Below, in pieces: positions 25,015-34,128 of a stretch of 64,000 nucleotides of DNA. How positions within the stretch are numbered: the first letter of the stretch is position 1; every line of letters starts with the position of its first letter. Both the position numbers and the translations under genes were made by a program. Origin of the DNA: an uncultured Lentibacter sp. (lineage in GTDB: Bacteria > Pseudomonadota > Alphaproteobacteria > Rhodobacterales > Rhodobacteraceae); the NCBI GenBank assembly GCA_947497495.1, contig CANMGT010000001.1, forward strand, positions 186,001-250,000. Reading direction: 5' to 3'. The notes beneath the pieces are model-generated. The model had not been told where the DNA came from, ran no database searches, and saw only the letters and a list, made by a program, of their open reading frames with translations.

Positions 25015-26298
25015 TTACAGCTCAGGGTAAAGCGGGAAGCTCTTCAGCATCGCCGCGACTTCGCCGCGCACTTTGGCTTCGACGGCTTCGTTGCCGTCGG
25101 GGCCGTTTGCCGCCAGCCCGTCAACCACTTCAACGATCCAATCCGCGATCTGGCGGAACTCGGCTTCGCCAAAGCCGCGGGTTGTGCCCGCTGGCGTGCC
25201 AAGGCGGATGCCTGATGTCACAGTCGGCTTTTCAGGGTCAAACGGAATGCCGTTTTTGTTGGTGGTGATATGCGCACGGCCAAGGGCTGCATCGGTGATG
25301 TTGCCTGTCACGCCTTTGGGGCGCAGATCAACCAACATGACATGCGTATCTGTGCCGCCTGTGACAATGTCGAGGCCGCCTTTGATAAGCTGGTCAGACA
25401 GTGCAACGGCGTTGGCCTTCACCTGCTTGATGTACTCTTTGAAGTCGGGGCGTAGAGCCTCGCCAAAGGCCACGGCCTTAGCCGCGATCACATGCATGAG
25501 CGGGCCGCCCTGAATGCCGGGGAAGATCGCCGAGTTGAACTTCTTGGCCAAAGCCTCGTCGTTCGTCAGGATCATGCCGCCGCGTGGGCCGCGAAGTGTC
25601 TTGTGGGTTGTTGTCGTCGCAACGTGTGCATGCGGGAAGGGCGAAGGGTGCTCGCCTGCCGCGACAAGGCCGGCGAAGTGCGCCATGTCGACGTGCAGGT
25701 AAGCGCCAACCGAGTCAGCGATTTCGCGCATCTTGGCAAAGTCGATGACGCGCGGAATGGCAGAGCCGCCAGCGATGATCATCTTCGGCTGGTGCTCTTT
25801 TGCAAGCGCTGCGACTTGGTCGTAATCGAGCAGGTTGTCGCTTTCGCGCACGCCATATTGCACAGCGTTAAACCACTTGCCCGACTGGTTGGGTTTCGCG
25901 CCGTGTGTGAGGTGCCCGCCCGCATCAAGGCTCATGCCCAGAATGGTGTCACCCGGCTGCAAGAGAGCTTGGAAAACGCCTTGGTTGGCCTGTGAGCCGG
26001 AGTTTGGCTGCACGTTCGCAAAGCCGCAATCAAACAGCTTGCAAGCGCGTTCGATGGCGAGGTTTTCGGCCACGTCAACAAACTGGCAGCCGCCATAATA
26101 GCGGCGGCCCGGATAGCCTTCGGCGTATTTGTTTGTCAGCACAGTGCCCTGCGCTTCCATCACGGCGGCAGACACGATGTTCTCGGATGCGATCAGCTCG
26201 ATCTCGTCGCGCTGGCGGCCAAGTTCGCCCGTAATGCTGCCCCAAAGCTCAGGGTCGCGCGAGGCCAGTGATTCAGTGAAAAAACCTTTGTTAGACAT
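25015..26298 (-). CDS. glyA: Serine hydroxymethyltransferase
   Basis: 427-residue PLP enzyme that interconverts serine and glycine while loading tetrahydrofolate with one-carbon units. Lys233 in [15 protein letters not shown] binds PLP. Other family stretches are [42 protein letters not shown] and [16 protein letters not shown]. The ATG at 26298 has GGAGACGAGC upstream; the frame extends upstream but with non-family sequence. It is divergent from nadK. Confidence 0.98.
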   Translation of the reverse strand: MSNKGFFTESLASRDPELWGSITGELGRQRDEIELIASENIVSAAVMEAQGTVLTNKYAEGYPGRRYYGGCQFVDVAENLAIERACKLFDCGFANVQPNSGSQANQGVFQALLQPGDTILGMSLDAGGHLTHGAKPNQSGKWFNAVQYGVRESDNLLDYDQVAALAKEHQPKMIIAGGSAIPRVIDFAKMREIADSVGAYLHVDMAHFAGLVAAGEHPSPFPHAHVATTTTHKTLRGPRGGMILTNDEALAKKFNSAIFPGIQGGPLMHVIAAKAVAFGEALRPDFKEYIKQVKANAVALSDQLIKGGLDIVTGGTDTHVMLVDLRPKGVTGNITDAALGRAHITTNKNGIPFDPEKPTVTSGIRLGTPAGTTRGFGEAEFRQIADWIVEVVDGLAANGPDGNEAVEAKVRGEVAAMLKSFPLYPEL

Positions 26299-26333
26299 GC
26301 TCGTCTCCGTTGCGGTGTAAAAACTGTTCCAGC

Positions 26334-26460
26334 GTTTCCTATTGGAAACCCGAACAGTCGGAAACCCTAAACACGACCATTGCGGCGATCTGCGCGCCAA
26401 ACCTGTGCCTCTTCGGTGGACAAGCAAGCCCAATAGGTTACCCTAGCCGCCAATAGGAAA
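26334..26460. promoter_or_regulatory. Inverted GTTTCCTATTGG repeats in glyA/nadK gap
   Basis: GTTTCC-tatt-GGAAAC (26334-26349) is a perfect 6-bp-arm palindrome. TTTCCTATTGG (26335-26345) recurs in reverse as CCAATAGGAAA (26450-26460), and CCAATAGG is found again at 26430-26437. Repeated sites at both ends of a divergent gap are typical of a regulator acting on both genes. Confidence 0.55.
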
Positions 26461-26476
26461 CTTAAGGCCCTGCCGC

Positions 26477-27238
26477 ATGACACTCAAAATCGCCTTTACC
26501 GCGAGCGACACACCTGTCGCCCAGACAGCCCGCGCGGCGCTGATAAGCCGCTACGGCGAGGTCTCCGAAGAGGCCGCCGATGTGATCGTGGCGCTCGGCG
26601 GCGACGGCTTCATGCTGCAAACGCTGCATCGCACCCAAGGCATGCCCGCGCCCGTATACGGGATGAACCGCGGCACAGTCGGCTTTCTGATGAATGAATA
26701 CAACGAAAGCGACTTACCCGAGCGTCTCGCAGCGGCCGAGGAAGAGGTGATCAACCCGCTCGCCATGAAAGCAACCTGCGTTGACGGAACGGTGCATGAA
26801 GCGCTGGCGATCAACGAAGTCTCGGTGCTGCGGATGGGGCCGCAAGCCGCCAAACTCAAGATCGAGATCGACGGACGCCTGCGCATGGAAGAGCTTGTCT
26901 GCGACGGCGCGCTGGTGTCTACACCTGCGGGCTCCACCGCTTACAACTACTCGGCGCATGGGCCGATCCTGCCGATCGGCTCCGACGTTCTGGCCCTCAC
27001 CGCCATCGCGCCTTTCCGCCCCCGCCGCTGGCGCGGTGCCTTGCTACCCAAAAGTGCCAAGGTGATCTTTGAAGTCACTGACCCCGCAAAGCGCCCCGTC
27101 ATGGCCGACGCCGACGGGCGCTCGGTGCGCGATGTTGCCACGGTGGAAATCCGCTCGGCGCCACATATCTCCCACCGTATTTTGTTTGACAACGGCCACG
27201 GGCTGGAAGAGCGTCTGATCCGTGAACAATTTGTGTAA
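26477..27238 (+). CDS. nadK: NAD kinase
   Basis: 253-residue NAD kinase, which makes NADP+ from NAD+ and ATP. The GGDG motif with catalytic Asp43 ([14 protein letters not shown]) and the NE motif ([10 protein letters not shown]) are present, as are [17 protein letters not shown] and the C-terminal hydrophobic part. Starts 17 bp after the last CCAATAGG repeat. It leads a run of plus-strand genes into the two lipoproteins (20-bp gap). Confidence 0.96.
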   Translation: MTLKIAFTASDTPVAQTARAALISRYGEVSEEAADVIVALGGDGFMLQTLHRTQGMPAPVYGMNRGTVGFLMNEYNESDLPERLAAAEEEVINPLAMKATCVDGTVHEALAINEVSVLRMGPQAAKLKIEIDGRLRMEELVCDGALVSTPAGSTAYNYSAHGPILPIGSDVLALTAIAPFRPRRWRGALLPKSAKVIFEVTDPAKRPVMADADGRSVRDVATVEIRSAPHISHRILFDNGHGLEERLIREQFV

Positions 27239-27258
27239 CTTAAAGAGGAAATTTTTTC

Positions 27259-27810
27259 ATGACCATGCGTTCAAAAGCTGCAGTTTCACTTCCACTTCTT
27301 GCCCTTTTGGCAGCCTGTGCGACCGCACCTGAGAAAGGTGAGTTCGTCTCGGTCCAGCAAGTTGCTGCAGAAAACAAAAGCAAACCTTGGGAGTGCGCAG
27401 ACTACGATGCCGCAACCGACAGCTGTGATGGTCTGGGACGCTGGACAATTAAAGGCGACCGCGTGACCGCTCAGACAATGGCGGCAATAGAGGTTGGTGA
27501 TGGACGGATTCTCAATCTAACGTTCAACACGAAGCACACGATCAGCAGTGGCCAGGTTTGCGGGCTTGATGGCAAGGTCGATCTTTTGATCAATGGTAAG
27601 CGCTTTAAGGATGGCGAGAACGCCCTATCTGATTTCATGAAGGGGTTTATGGGCGGCGTTATGCAGAATGTCTGCGCAGCCTACTACCGCAGCGGCACAG
27701 GCTACTATGCTGAGGCAACCACGTCTGACGGTAAAGTTCTCCCTGATTTCAGTGGCACCTCAACTTTCTTCGCAACGAAGAAAAAGCTGCGCGCAACGAA
27801 AATGCAATAA
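27259..27810 (+). CDS. Lipoprotein, first of a tandem paralogous pair
   Basis: 183-residue predicted lipoprotein with signal peptide residues 1-19 and lipobox LLAAC. It shares with the next gene the order: VSVQQVAAEN, PWECADY, DSCDGLGRWTIKGD, QVCGLDGK, NVCAAYYRSGTGYYAEATT, and a C-terminal STFFATKKKLR. Four non-lipobox cysteines are shared by both paralogues and could form disulfides in the periplasm. I recognise no known family. AAAGAGGAAA precedes the start. Confidence 0.75.
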   Translation: MTMRSKAAVSLPLLALLAACATAPEKGEFVSVQQVAAENKSKPWECADYDAATDSCDGLGRWTIKGDRVTAQTMAAIEVGDGRILNLTFNTKHTISSGQVCGLDGKVDLLINGKRFKDGENALSDFMKGFMGGVMQNVCAAYYRSGTGYYAEATTSDGKVLPDFSGTSTFFATKKKLRATKMQ

Positions 27811-27837
27811 CCGTCATGCGAAACCAAAGGCATTGAT

Positions 27838-28380
27838 ATGAAGGCACGATACTTAGCCGGAGCTTTTGCTGCGCTCACAGCCTGCGACGTTCCCGAACCT
27901 GTCACAAAGGGGGCCTTCGTGCCGCTCGCGCAAGTCTACGCCGAGAACGCAGACAAGCCCTTTGAGTGCGTCGGCTACAAAGCCTCATCCGAAAGCTGCG
28001 AAGGCCTCGGGCGCTCGGTCATCCGTGGCAACACCGTTACCTCGACAACGCTCTTCGCGCTTGACGAAGGGCTGCCTGCAACCATCAAGGTTGTCACCCG
28101 CCACCGCGTCAAAAACGGCCGCGCCTGTGGCATCATAGGCCGCGCCAAAGTCACCGTTGAAAGCGACGCGACACCAGAGGCCGCCGCCGCCGTCTCCAAC
28201 ATGTTCACCGTCTTGATGACAGACATGATCCGCGATCTCTGCATCGGCTACTATCGCTCCGGCGAAGGCTACTACGTCGAGACAACAACGCTGAACGGCG
28301 AAGTGGTGCCTGACCTAACAGAAACAGGCATCTCCCGCTTCTTCGCCACGCAGAAAAAGCTCCGCAACATGAAGCTTTAA
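27838..28380 (+). CDS. Lipoprotein, second of a tandem paralogous pair
   Basis: 180-residue paralogue of the previous gene. The signal peptide has ALTAC as lipobox. Shared landmarks are PLAQVYAEN, PFECVGY, ESCEGLGRSVIRGN, RACGIIGRAKV, DLCIGYYRSGEGYYVETTT and RFFATQKKLR. It starts 27 bp after the first copy, so the pair is a tandem duplication that has diverged widely outside these blocks. Function unknown; predicted to sit at the outer or inner membrane facing the periplasm. Confidence 0.75.
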   Translation: MKARYLAGAFAALTACDVPEPVTKGAFVPLAQVYAENADKPFECVGYKASSESCEGLGRSVIRGNTVTSTTLFALDEGLPATIKVVTRHRVKNGRACGIIGRAKVTVESDATPEAAAAVSNMFTVLMTDMIRDLCIGYYRSGEGYYVETTTLNGEVVPDLTETGISRFFATQKKLRNMKL

Positions 28381-28427
28381 GCCGGAAATTGTGCTATGCT
28401 GCCTCCCATCAACCACGGGAGGTGCGC

Positions 28428-29471
28428 ATGGCCTATTACGGACTGCTGAAAAACAACATCCTCTATCCCGAGGGGCGTGCAGCCCCCGGCCAGGCTGGCT
28501 GGGTCTGCGACCACCTGCTCGCTTTGCGCCGCGACCTGGCTGCGCAAATCAAAGACGCCCGCAAACCCAACTCGCTGATCCTCGGCTCTTGGAACATCCG
28601 CCACTTTGACGGTGGCCGCCCGCGCCTGCGCGAAAGTTTCCACTACATCGCCGAGATCATCGACCACTTCGATATCTGCGCCGTGCAGGAAGTCAAAGAC
28701 ATCGACAGCGTTGAACGGCTCTGCAAACTCCTCGGTTCCAACTGGGACTTTTTCATCAACGACAGCTCGGGCACAGGCCGCGGCAACCACGAGCGCATGG
28801 CCTTTCTATACAACAAAAACCGCGTGCAGTTTCGCAACCTGATTGGCGAGCTGGTCTTCCCGCACGACTTGCTCCCGGGCGGCGAGCAAATAGGCCGCAC
28901 GCCCTTCTTCGCGGCGTTTCAGGCTGGCTGGTTCAAGTTCACGCTCTGCTCCTCGCACATCGTCTACGAAGAGGAGGAAGGCCGCCCGCTCAGACGCGAC
29001 GAAATCGCCGCGATCGCCAAGCTGCTCAAAACCCGCGCCAAAGACCAAGAAGAAGTGCACATCTTTCTGGGCGATATGAACATCGACGCGACAAGCGACC
29101 GCTCGTTCCAGATCTTGCTCGACGAGGGCTACCATGTGCCGCTCTTCGGCGCGACCAACCTCGCAGGCGGCAAAACCTACGACCAGATCACATTCACCGG
29201 CCCGCAAGACGAAGCGCGCCTGCTGCGCCATGGCAGCTTTGACTGGCGCACATCGGTGTTCAAGCCAAGCGAGCAAGACGCCTATGAGGCCACGGCGCAG
29301 GCGATCCGCGAGAAGCCCGACACAGGCAAGCCCTACGCAAACTGGGCCAGCACCTACAAAGACTGGTGCACTCATGAAATGTCCGATCACCTGCCGATCT
29401 GGATCGAGATCGAAGTTGATTACTCCGACGAATACCTGCAAACAATTGCCGACAGTCAGCTCATCGCATAG
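28428..29471 (+). CDS. Endonuclease/exonuclease/phosphatase family protein
   Basis: 347-residue protein with the DNase I-like fold. Metal and catalytic residues are seen in ILGSWNIRHFD (Asn), ICAVQEVKDI (Glu), FLGDMNIDAT (Asp, Asn) and the C-terminal EMSDHLPIWIEIE (Asp-His). There is no signal peptide, so it is likely cytoplasmic. Substrates of this superfamily include DNA, RNA, phospholipids and phosphoinositides; which applies cannot be told. GGGAGG lies 5 bp before the ATG. Confidence 0.88.
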   Translation: MAYYGLLKNNILYPEGRAAPGQAGWVCDHLLALRRDLAAQIKDARKPNSLILGSWNIRHFDGGRPRLRESFHYIAEIIDHFDICAVQEVKDIDSVERLCKLLGSNWDFFINDSSGTGRGNHERMAFLYNKNRVQFRNLIGELVFPHDLLPGGEQIGRTPFFAAFQAGWFKFTLCSSHIVYEEEEGRPLRRDEIAAIAKLLKTRAKDQEEVHIFLGDMNIDATSDRSFQILLDEGYHVPLFGATNLAGGKTYDQITFTGPQDEARLLRHGSFDWRTSVFKPSEQDAYEATAQAIREKPDTGKPYANWASTYKDWCTHEMSDHLPIWIEIEVDYSDEYLQTIADSQLIA

Positions 29472-29498
29472 CGCGACGGCCCTTGGAGCAGAGACCAC

Positions 29499-30761
29499 AT
29501 GGCAGCCAAATCCCACCTGCGCGACACAGCCAAGGCGCTGTTCTCGGAAGCCATCAAAGCCGCTGATCCGGCCTTGGCCCTGCGCAACTATGTTGAAAAA
29601 TCCGGCCTGCCAACGCCAAAGGCAGGCGGGCAAACCTACGTCATCGCTCTGGGCAAGGCCGCGCCGTCCATGCTCTCCGAGGCGCTTAAGCACATATCCG
29701 GCCCGCACACAGCCCTCGCCGTCACGCACCACGACAACGCCCAAAACGTTGACGGTGCGACGGTGCTCACAGCGGCACACCCTGTGCCTGACGCGGCAGG
29801 CCAAGCGGCCGCCAAACGCGTGCTTGACCTGCTCTCGCAGGCTGGCGCAAATGACCGCGTGATCGCGCTCATCTCGGGTGGCGGCTCGGCCCTTTTGCCC
29901 GCGCCCACGCCCCCGCTCACGCTCGCCGACAAGCAAGCCGTCAACCAGCTCTTGCTGGAAAGCGGCCTCGACATTGTCGAAGTCAACATGATCCGCCAGC
30001 AGCTTTCCGAGCTCAAGGGCGGCGGCTTTTTGCGCCACGCGGCCCCTGCCCCCGTCACCGCGCTCATCCTCTCCGATGTTGTCGGCGACGATCTGCGCGC
30101 AATCGCCAGCGGGCCGACAGTTTCTCCCATCGGCACCCGCAAGGCGGCCAGCACGCTTCTCGCAAAGCTCGGACTGTTTGAACGCCTGCCAAGCGCTGTG
30201 CAGAGCTTGCTCTCAACTCCTCAAGAAAGCGTAACCCTACCGCGCGCTGACAATCACCTGATCGGTGGCAACAGCCAGTCGCTTGAGGCTGCCTATCGCG
30301 CCGCTGACGGGTGGGCCGCAACCATTCTCACGCCGCCTCTGACGGGCGATGTGGAAGACGCCGCCCAGCGCGTTGTCGCCACGGCCAAGGCTTGTGACGT
30401 GTCGGAACCGACACTGCTGATCTTCGGTGGCGAAACCACCGTCACCCTGCGCGGCGACGGGCGCGGCGGGCGCAACCAGGAGCTGGCCCTGCGTGTCGCC
30501 CGACTGGCGACAGACACCCTCGCCTGCAACTGGGTGTTTCTCAGCGGCGGCACCGACGGGCGCGACGGCCCGACTGACGCCTCTGGCGGGCTTGTTGACG
30601 GCACCACGCTGGCGCGCATCAAGGCAAGCGGGCACAACACGGATGCCCTGCTCGCCAACAACGACAGCTACGCCGCCCTTCAAGCGGCGGGTGACTTGCT
30701 GATGACGGGTGCAACCGGCACCAATGTCGCCGACGTGCAGCTGATGCTGCTGACAGCGTGA
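29499..30761 (+). CDS. Glycerate 2-kinase (MOFRL/DUF4147 type)
   Basis: 420-residue kinase of the GckA type, which phosphorylates glycerate to 2-phosphoglycerate, as used after hydroxypyruvate reduction in the serine cycle or after glyoxylate use. N-terminal DUF4147 domain (YVIALGKAAPSML; VIALISGGGSALLPAP; VNMIRQQLSELKGGG) and C-terminal MOFRL domain (LIFGGETTVTLRGDGRGGRN; FLSGGTDGRDGPTDASGGLVD). The 2-hydroxyacid dehydrogenase at 15869 could feed it (inference). It converges on the HMG-CoA reductase gene across an unusual repeat. Confidence 0.93.
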   Translation: MAAKSHLRDTAKALFSEAIKAADPALALRNYVEKSGLPTPKAGGQTYVIALGKAAPSMLSEALKHISGPHTALAVTHHDNAQNVDGATVLTAAHPVPDAAGQAAAKRVLDLLSQAGANDRVIALISGGGSALLPAPTPPLTLADKQAVNQLLLESGLDIVEVNMIRQQLSELKGGGFLRHAAPAPVTALILSDVVGDDLRAIASGPTVSPIGTRKAASTLLAKLGLFERLPSAVQSLLSTPQESVTLPRADNHLIGGNSQSLEAAYRAADGWAATILTPPLTGDVEDAAQRVVATAKACDVSEPTLLIFGGETTVTLRGDGRGGRNQELALRVARLATDTLACNWVFLSGGTDGRDGPTDASGGLVDGTTLARIKASGHNTDALLANNDSYAALQAAGDLLMTGATGTNVADVQLMLLTA

Positions 30762-30778
30762 ATGCCCGCCTGTTAACT

Positions 30779-30818
30779 AATTTCGAGCGGCGTTAACCTT
30801 TTCAGCGCGCTCGAAATT
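30779..30818. repeat. 11-bp inverted repeat at the end of glycerate kinase
   Basis: AATTTCGAGCG (30779-30789) and CGCTCGAAATT (30808-30818) are perfect reverse complements with an 18-base loop that includes GTTAAC. It has no T-run but could be a terminator or part of the adjoining 61-bp element, which begins at its right arm. Confidence 0.6.
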
Positions 30819-30874
30819 GTATGCACGCGTTATGCACGGAGTGCTGCATACATAGCTGCATACCGTAGGCACTG
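30814..30874 (-). repeat. 61-bp dispersed element, copy A
   Basis: Matches the plus-strand sequence 45083-45143 in reverse orientation, with 54 of 61 bases identical by my hand alignment. It holds an outer stem GTATGCA (30819-30825) / TGCATAC (30857-30863) and an inner TATGCA/TGCATA stem. GTTAAC flanks it on both sides (30792-30797 and 30886-30891, the latter covering the HMG-CoA reductase stop codon). It lies between two convergent genes. Confidence 0.8.
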
Positions 30875-30886
30875 CGTTTTTGGCCG

Positions 30887-32143
30887 TTAACCTTTGAATT
30901 CGGCCAGCAAAGCGCGGGCCACATCTTCGCGCACTTCGAGCCGTTCGATCATCGCCTCTGCAACGCGGTCAATATCGGCCCCTTCAGCGCCCGCCACGAT
31001 CGCGACATTGCGCGCATGAAGCCCCATGTGCCCCCTCTGGATCCCCTCGGTTGCCAGCGCCCTGAGAGCCGAGAAATTCTGGATAAGCCCCACAGAAGCG
31101 GTAACGCGCGCAAGCCTGTCGGCATTGTCTACCTGCATGATTTTCAATGACTTTTGCGCTGTCGGGTGCGCCTTGGTTGCGCCGCCAACGATGCCCACAG
31201 GCATCGGCATTTCGATCTCGCCCCAAAGATCGCCGTCTTCGGTTATGCCGTAGCGCGTCAACGGGCCGTAGCCCCCCGCATTGCCCTGCGTTGACGCATA
31301 GGCATGCGCCCCCGCTTCAAGCGCGCGCGTGTCGTTGCCCGTGGCCAGCGCAACGGCGCTGACCCCGTTCATGATCCCCTTGTTGTGCGTGGCCGCGCGG
31401 TAAGGGTCGTGCGCTGCAAATTCGTAAGCCGAAACAATGCCTTGAACAGTATTTCGGCCTATTTCAGACGCTGGCCAAACCGCCCTCGCCCGCACCAGAC
31501 GACGGTCCGCAAGGTTGCTCAAAATGCGCAACCCAACGCGCCCCCCCGTCCACTCCGCAAGCTTCGGCGCGACGGCCTCCGCCATGGTGTTCACAGCATT
31601 CGCCCCCATCGCATCACGGACATCAACGATCAGGTGAACCACCAGAAACGGCCCCGCTATGCGCACCTCAAGGTCAACAAACCCACCACCAAGCTTGACC
31701 AACATCGGATCACAGGCGTTGCAGAGTTCTGATATTGTTTGTTTTTTGTCGCTCACGGCTTGCTGCGCGGCGGGCAGATCGGCAATGCCTGTGAGTTGCA
31801 CCTGCGCAATCATGCAAGGCGCATCCGCCTCACAAGTTACCCCGCCCGTCGCCCGACACGCCCGCGCACCGTTGCCCACTGCCGCGATAACAGAGCTTTC
31901 CTCTGTCGCCATCGGCACCAAAACATCAACGCCATCGACGATCAGGTTGGTCGCAACGCCCAAAGGCACCGCCATCACCGAGATCACATTCTCGCTGAGG
32001 TGATCCGCCAAATCGCCTGAAGCCGCCGCTTCCACGCCAAGCTCTGCGGCTTCACGATCAGTTAACAACCCTTGTTGTATAAGTTCCTGCAAACGTTGCG
32101 TGCGTGTAAACTTGTGAAACCCAGAAATCCGAGACGACGTCAT
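30887..32143 (-). CDS. mvaA: Hydroxymethylglutaryl-CoA reductase, class II
   Basis: 418-residue class II HMG-CoA reductase. Catalytic residues expected for the class are present: Glu81-Glu82 in ATEESSVIAAV, the DAMGANAVNT motif (Asp177), Lys255 in HNKGIMNG, Asp271 in ATGNDTRALEAGAHAYA and a late His in HMGLHARNVA. Class II enzymes can run toward mevalonate or degrade it. No other mevalonate gene is near, and ispH of the non-mevalonate route is also in this window. The ATG at 32143 has GGGAGAG upstream; the TTG at 32161 is less likely. Confidence 0.93.
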   Translation of the reverse strand: MTSSRISGFHKFTRTQRLQELIQQGLLTDREAAELGVEAAASGDLADHLSENVISVMAVPLGVATNLIVDGVDVLVPMATEESSVIAAVGNGARACRATGGVTCEADAPCMIAQVQLTGIADLPAAQQAVSDKKQTISELCNACDPMLVKLGGGFVDLEVRIAGPFLVVHLIVDVRDAMGANAVNTMAEAVAPKLAEWTGGRVGLRILSNLADRRLVRARAVWPASEIGRNTVQGIVSAYEFAAHDPYRAATHNKGIMNGVSAVALATGNDTRALEAGAHAYASTQGNAGGYGPLTRYGITEDGDLWGEIEMPMPVGIVGGATKAHPTAQKSLKIMQVDNADRLARVTASVGLIQNFSALRALATEGIQRGHMGLHARNVAIVAGAEGADIDRVAEAMIERLEVREDVARALLAEFKG

Positions 32144-32193
32144 AAAGCTCTCCCTGTTCAAACAAAAAAGAGCTTAGCGCTGATGGCGCAGAT

Positions 32194-32217
32194 GAAAAGG
32201 CCCGCACGTGGCGGGCC
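32194..32217 (-). terminator. Terminator after prpE
   Basis: On the minus strand GGCCCGC-cacgt-GCGGGCC followed by TTTT (32198-32195). It begins 6 bp after the prpE stop and fits a Rho-independent terminator with a short T-run. Confidence 0.75.
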
Positions 32218-32222
32218 AATCA

Positions 32223-34112
32223 TTATTTCGCGTAACCGATCGTTTGTAGCGCTTCGGTGATCTCGTCCAAAATTGCCGGATCATCAATCGTCGCGGGCAT
32301 TTTCCAATCGGTTCCGTCAGCGATAGACACCATAGTGCCGCGCAAGATTTTGCCTGAACGGGTCTTTGGCAACCTGTCGACAACGAGAGCGAGTTTGAAC
32401 GCCGCCACGGGCCCGATTTTCTCGCGCACAAGCTTGACGATCTCTTTCACAATCTCCTCATGCGCCTTGTTGCAACCCGCATTGAGGCACACAAAACCAA
32501 CAGGCATTTGGCCTTTAAGCTGGTCTGCAACACCGATTACCGCGCATTCTGCCACATCCGGGTGCCCAGCGAGCACCTCTTCCATGCCCCCCGTGCTGAG
32601 CCTGTGCCCAGCGACGTTGATCACGTCATCGGTGCGCGCCATAATGTACACGTAGCCGTCTTCATCCATCATCCCAGCATCGCCCGTTTCGTAGTAACCT
32701 GGGAAGGTGTTGAGATAGCTCTTCTGAAAACGCTCTTCCGCATTCCAAAGGGTTGGCAACGTGCCCGGAGGCAGCGGCAGTTTGATCGCAATCGCGCCCA
32801 AAGTTCCGGCCTCGACGGGGTGGCCCGCATCATCAAGGATCACAACCTCGTACCCCGGCATAGGAACCGTCGGAGAGCCTAGTTTTGTCGGCAATTCCTC
32901 GATGCCAAGCGGGTTTGCCGCGATCGCAAAACCTGTCTCGGTTTGCCACCAGTGGTCAATCACAGGCACACCGAGCTGCTTTTGCGCCCAGACAATCGTG
33001 TCAGGGTCAGCGCGCTCACCAGCCAGATAGACTTGGTCAAGGCAGCTCAGATCATACTTTTTCACAAACTCGCCGGTCGGGTCTTCCCGCTTCACGGCGC
33101 GGAAAGCTGTTGGTGCGGTGAAAAAGCTCTTCACATTATGCTCGGAAATTACCCGCCAGAATGTGCCGGCATCAGGCGTCCCGACGGGCTTGCCTTCGAA
33201 CACAATTGTCGTGTTGCCGTGAATGAGCGGTGCGTAACAAATATAGCTGTGCCCGACGACCCACCCCACATCCGATGCGGCCCAGAACACGTCACCCGGG
33301 TCAACGTTGTAGATGTTTTTCATCGTCCAGTTCAGTGCAACAAGCTGCCCTGCCGTGTGGCGTATAACCCCTTTCGGAGCGCCCGTCGTGCCAGAAGTAT
33401 AGAGGATATAGGCAGGGTGATTGCCTTCAACAGGCACACATTCTGCAGGCTCAACACCATACTGAAATCCGTGCCAATTATAGTCGCGCCCCTCGATCAA
33501 CTCGGCAACTTCCTGTTCACGCTGGAAAATAACGCAGAAATCGGGTTTGTGTTCGGACAGGTCTATGGCGCCATCAAGCAGCGGCTTGTAGTGAACCACG
33601 CGACCTGGCTCAAGGCCACAAGACGCCGCGATGATAGCCTTGGGCTTTGCGTCATCGATACGAACCGCAAGCTCGTTCGCTGCAAAACCGCCGAAAACAA
33701 CCGAGTGAACCGCGCCTAGCCGCGCACATGCCAGCATGGCCTCAAGAGCCTCGGGTACCATCGGCATATAAATGATGACGCGATCACCCTTCTCGATGCC
33801 TTTGGCCCGCAAAGCACCGGCAAGGTTGGCAACGCGATTGCGTAGCTCTACGTAGGAAATCTCGCGCTTCGTGTGGGTGATGGGGCTGTCGTAGATGATA
33901 GCTGTCTGCTCGCCGCGCCCCGCCTCAACGTGGCGGTCAACCGCGTTATAGCAAGTGTTGCACTTTGCATCCGCGAACCATTCGTAAAGGTTGTTGCCCT
34001 TCTCAAACAGCGCTTTGCTCGGCTTTTCATCCCAATCAATTGCTTCCGCAGCTTTCATCCAGAACGCTTCCGGATCGGCCTGCCACGCGGCATACACCTC
34101 TTTATAACCCAT
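32223..34112 (-). CDS. prpE: Propionate-CoA ligase (PrpE type)
   Basis: 629-residue acyl-CoA synthetase of the ANL superfamily that activates propionate (or acetate) with ATP and CoA. Its N-terminal ACAS_N region includes YAAWQADPEAFWMKAAEAIDW. The P-loop-like motif is YTSGTTGAPKG (about residues 238-248), other motifs are WWQTETGFAI and YYETGDAGMMDEDGYVYI, and the catalytic Lys588 lies in PKTRSGKILRG. Overall it resembles PrpE more than Acs. Clustered TTTGC boxes upstream support control by a short-chain acyl-CoA regulator. Confidence 0.92.
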   Translation of the reverse strand: MGYKEVYAAWQADPEAFWMKAAEAIDWDEKPSKALFEKGNNLYEWFADAKCNTCYNAVDRHVEAGRGEQTAIIYDSPITHTKREISYVELRNRVANLAGALRAKGIEKGDRVIIYMPMVPEALEAMLACARLGAVHSVVFGGFAANELAVRIDDAKPKAIIAASCGLEPGRVVHYKPLLDGAIDLSEHKPDFCVIFQREQEVAELIEGRDYNWHGFQYGVEPAECVPVEGNHPAYILYTSGTTGAPKGVIRHTAGQLVALNWTMKNIYNVDPGDVFWAASDVGWVVGHSYICYAPLIHGNTTIVFEGKPVGTPDAGTFWRVISEHNVKSFFTAPTAFRAVKREDPTGEFVKKYDLSCLDQVYLAGERADPDTIVWAQKQLGVPVIDHWWQTETGFAIAANPLGIEELPTKLGSPTVPMPGYEVVILDDAGHPVEAGTLGAIAIKLPLPPGTLPTLWNAEERFQKSYLNTFPGYYETGDAGMMDEDGYVYIMARTDDVINVAGHRLSTGGMEEVLAGHPDVAECAVIGVADQLKGQMPVGFVCLNAGCNKAHEEIVKEIVKLVREKIGPVAAFKLALVVDRLPKTRSGKILRGTMVSIADGTDWKMPATIDDPAILDEITEALQTIGYAK

Positions 34113-34128
34113 AATCTTTCTCCTCCAC

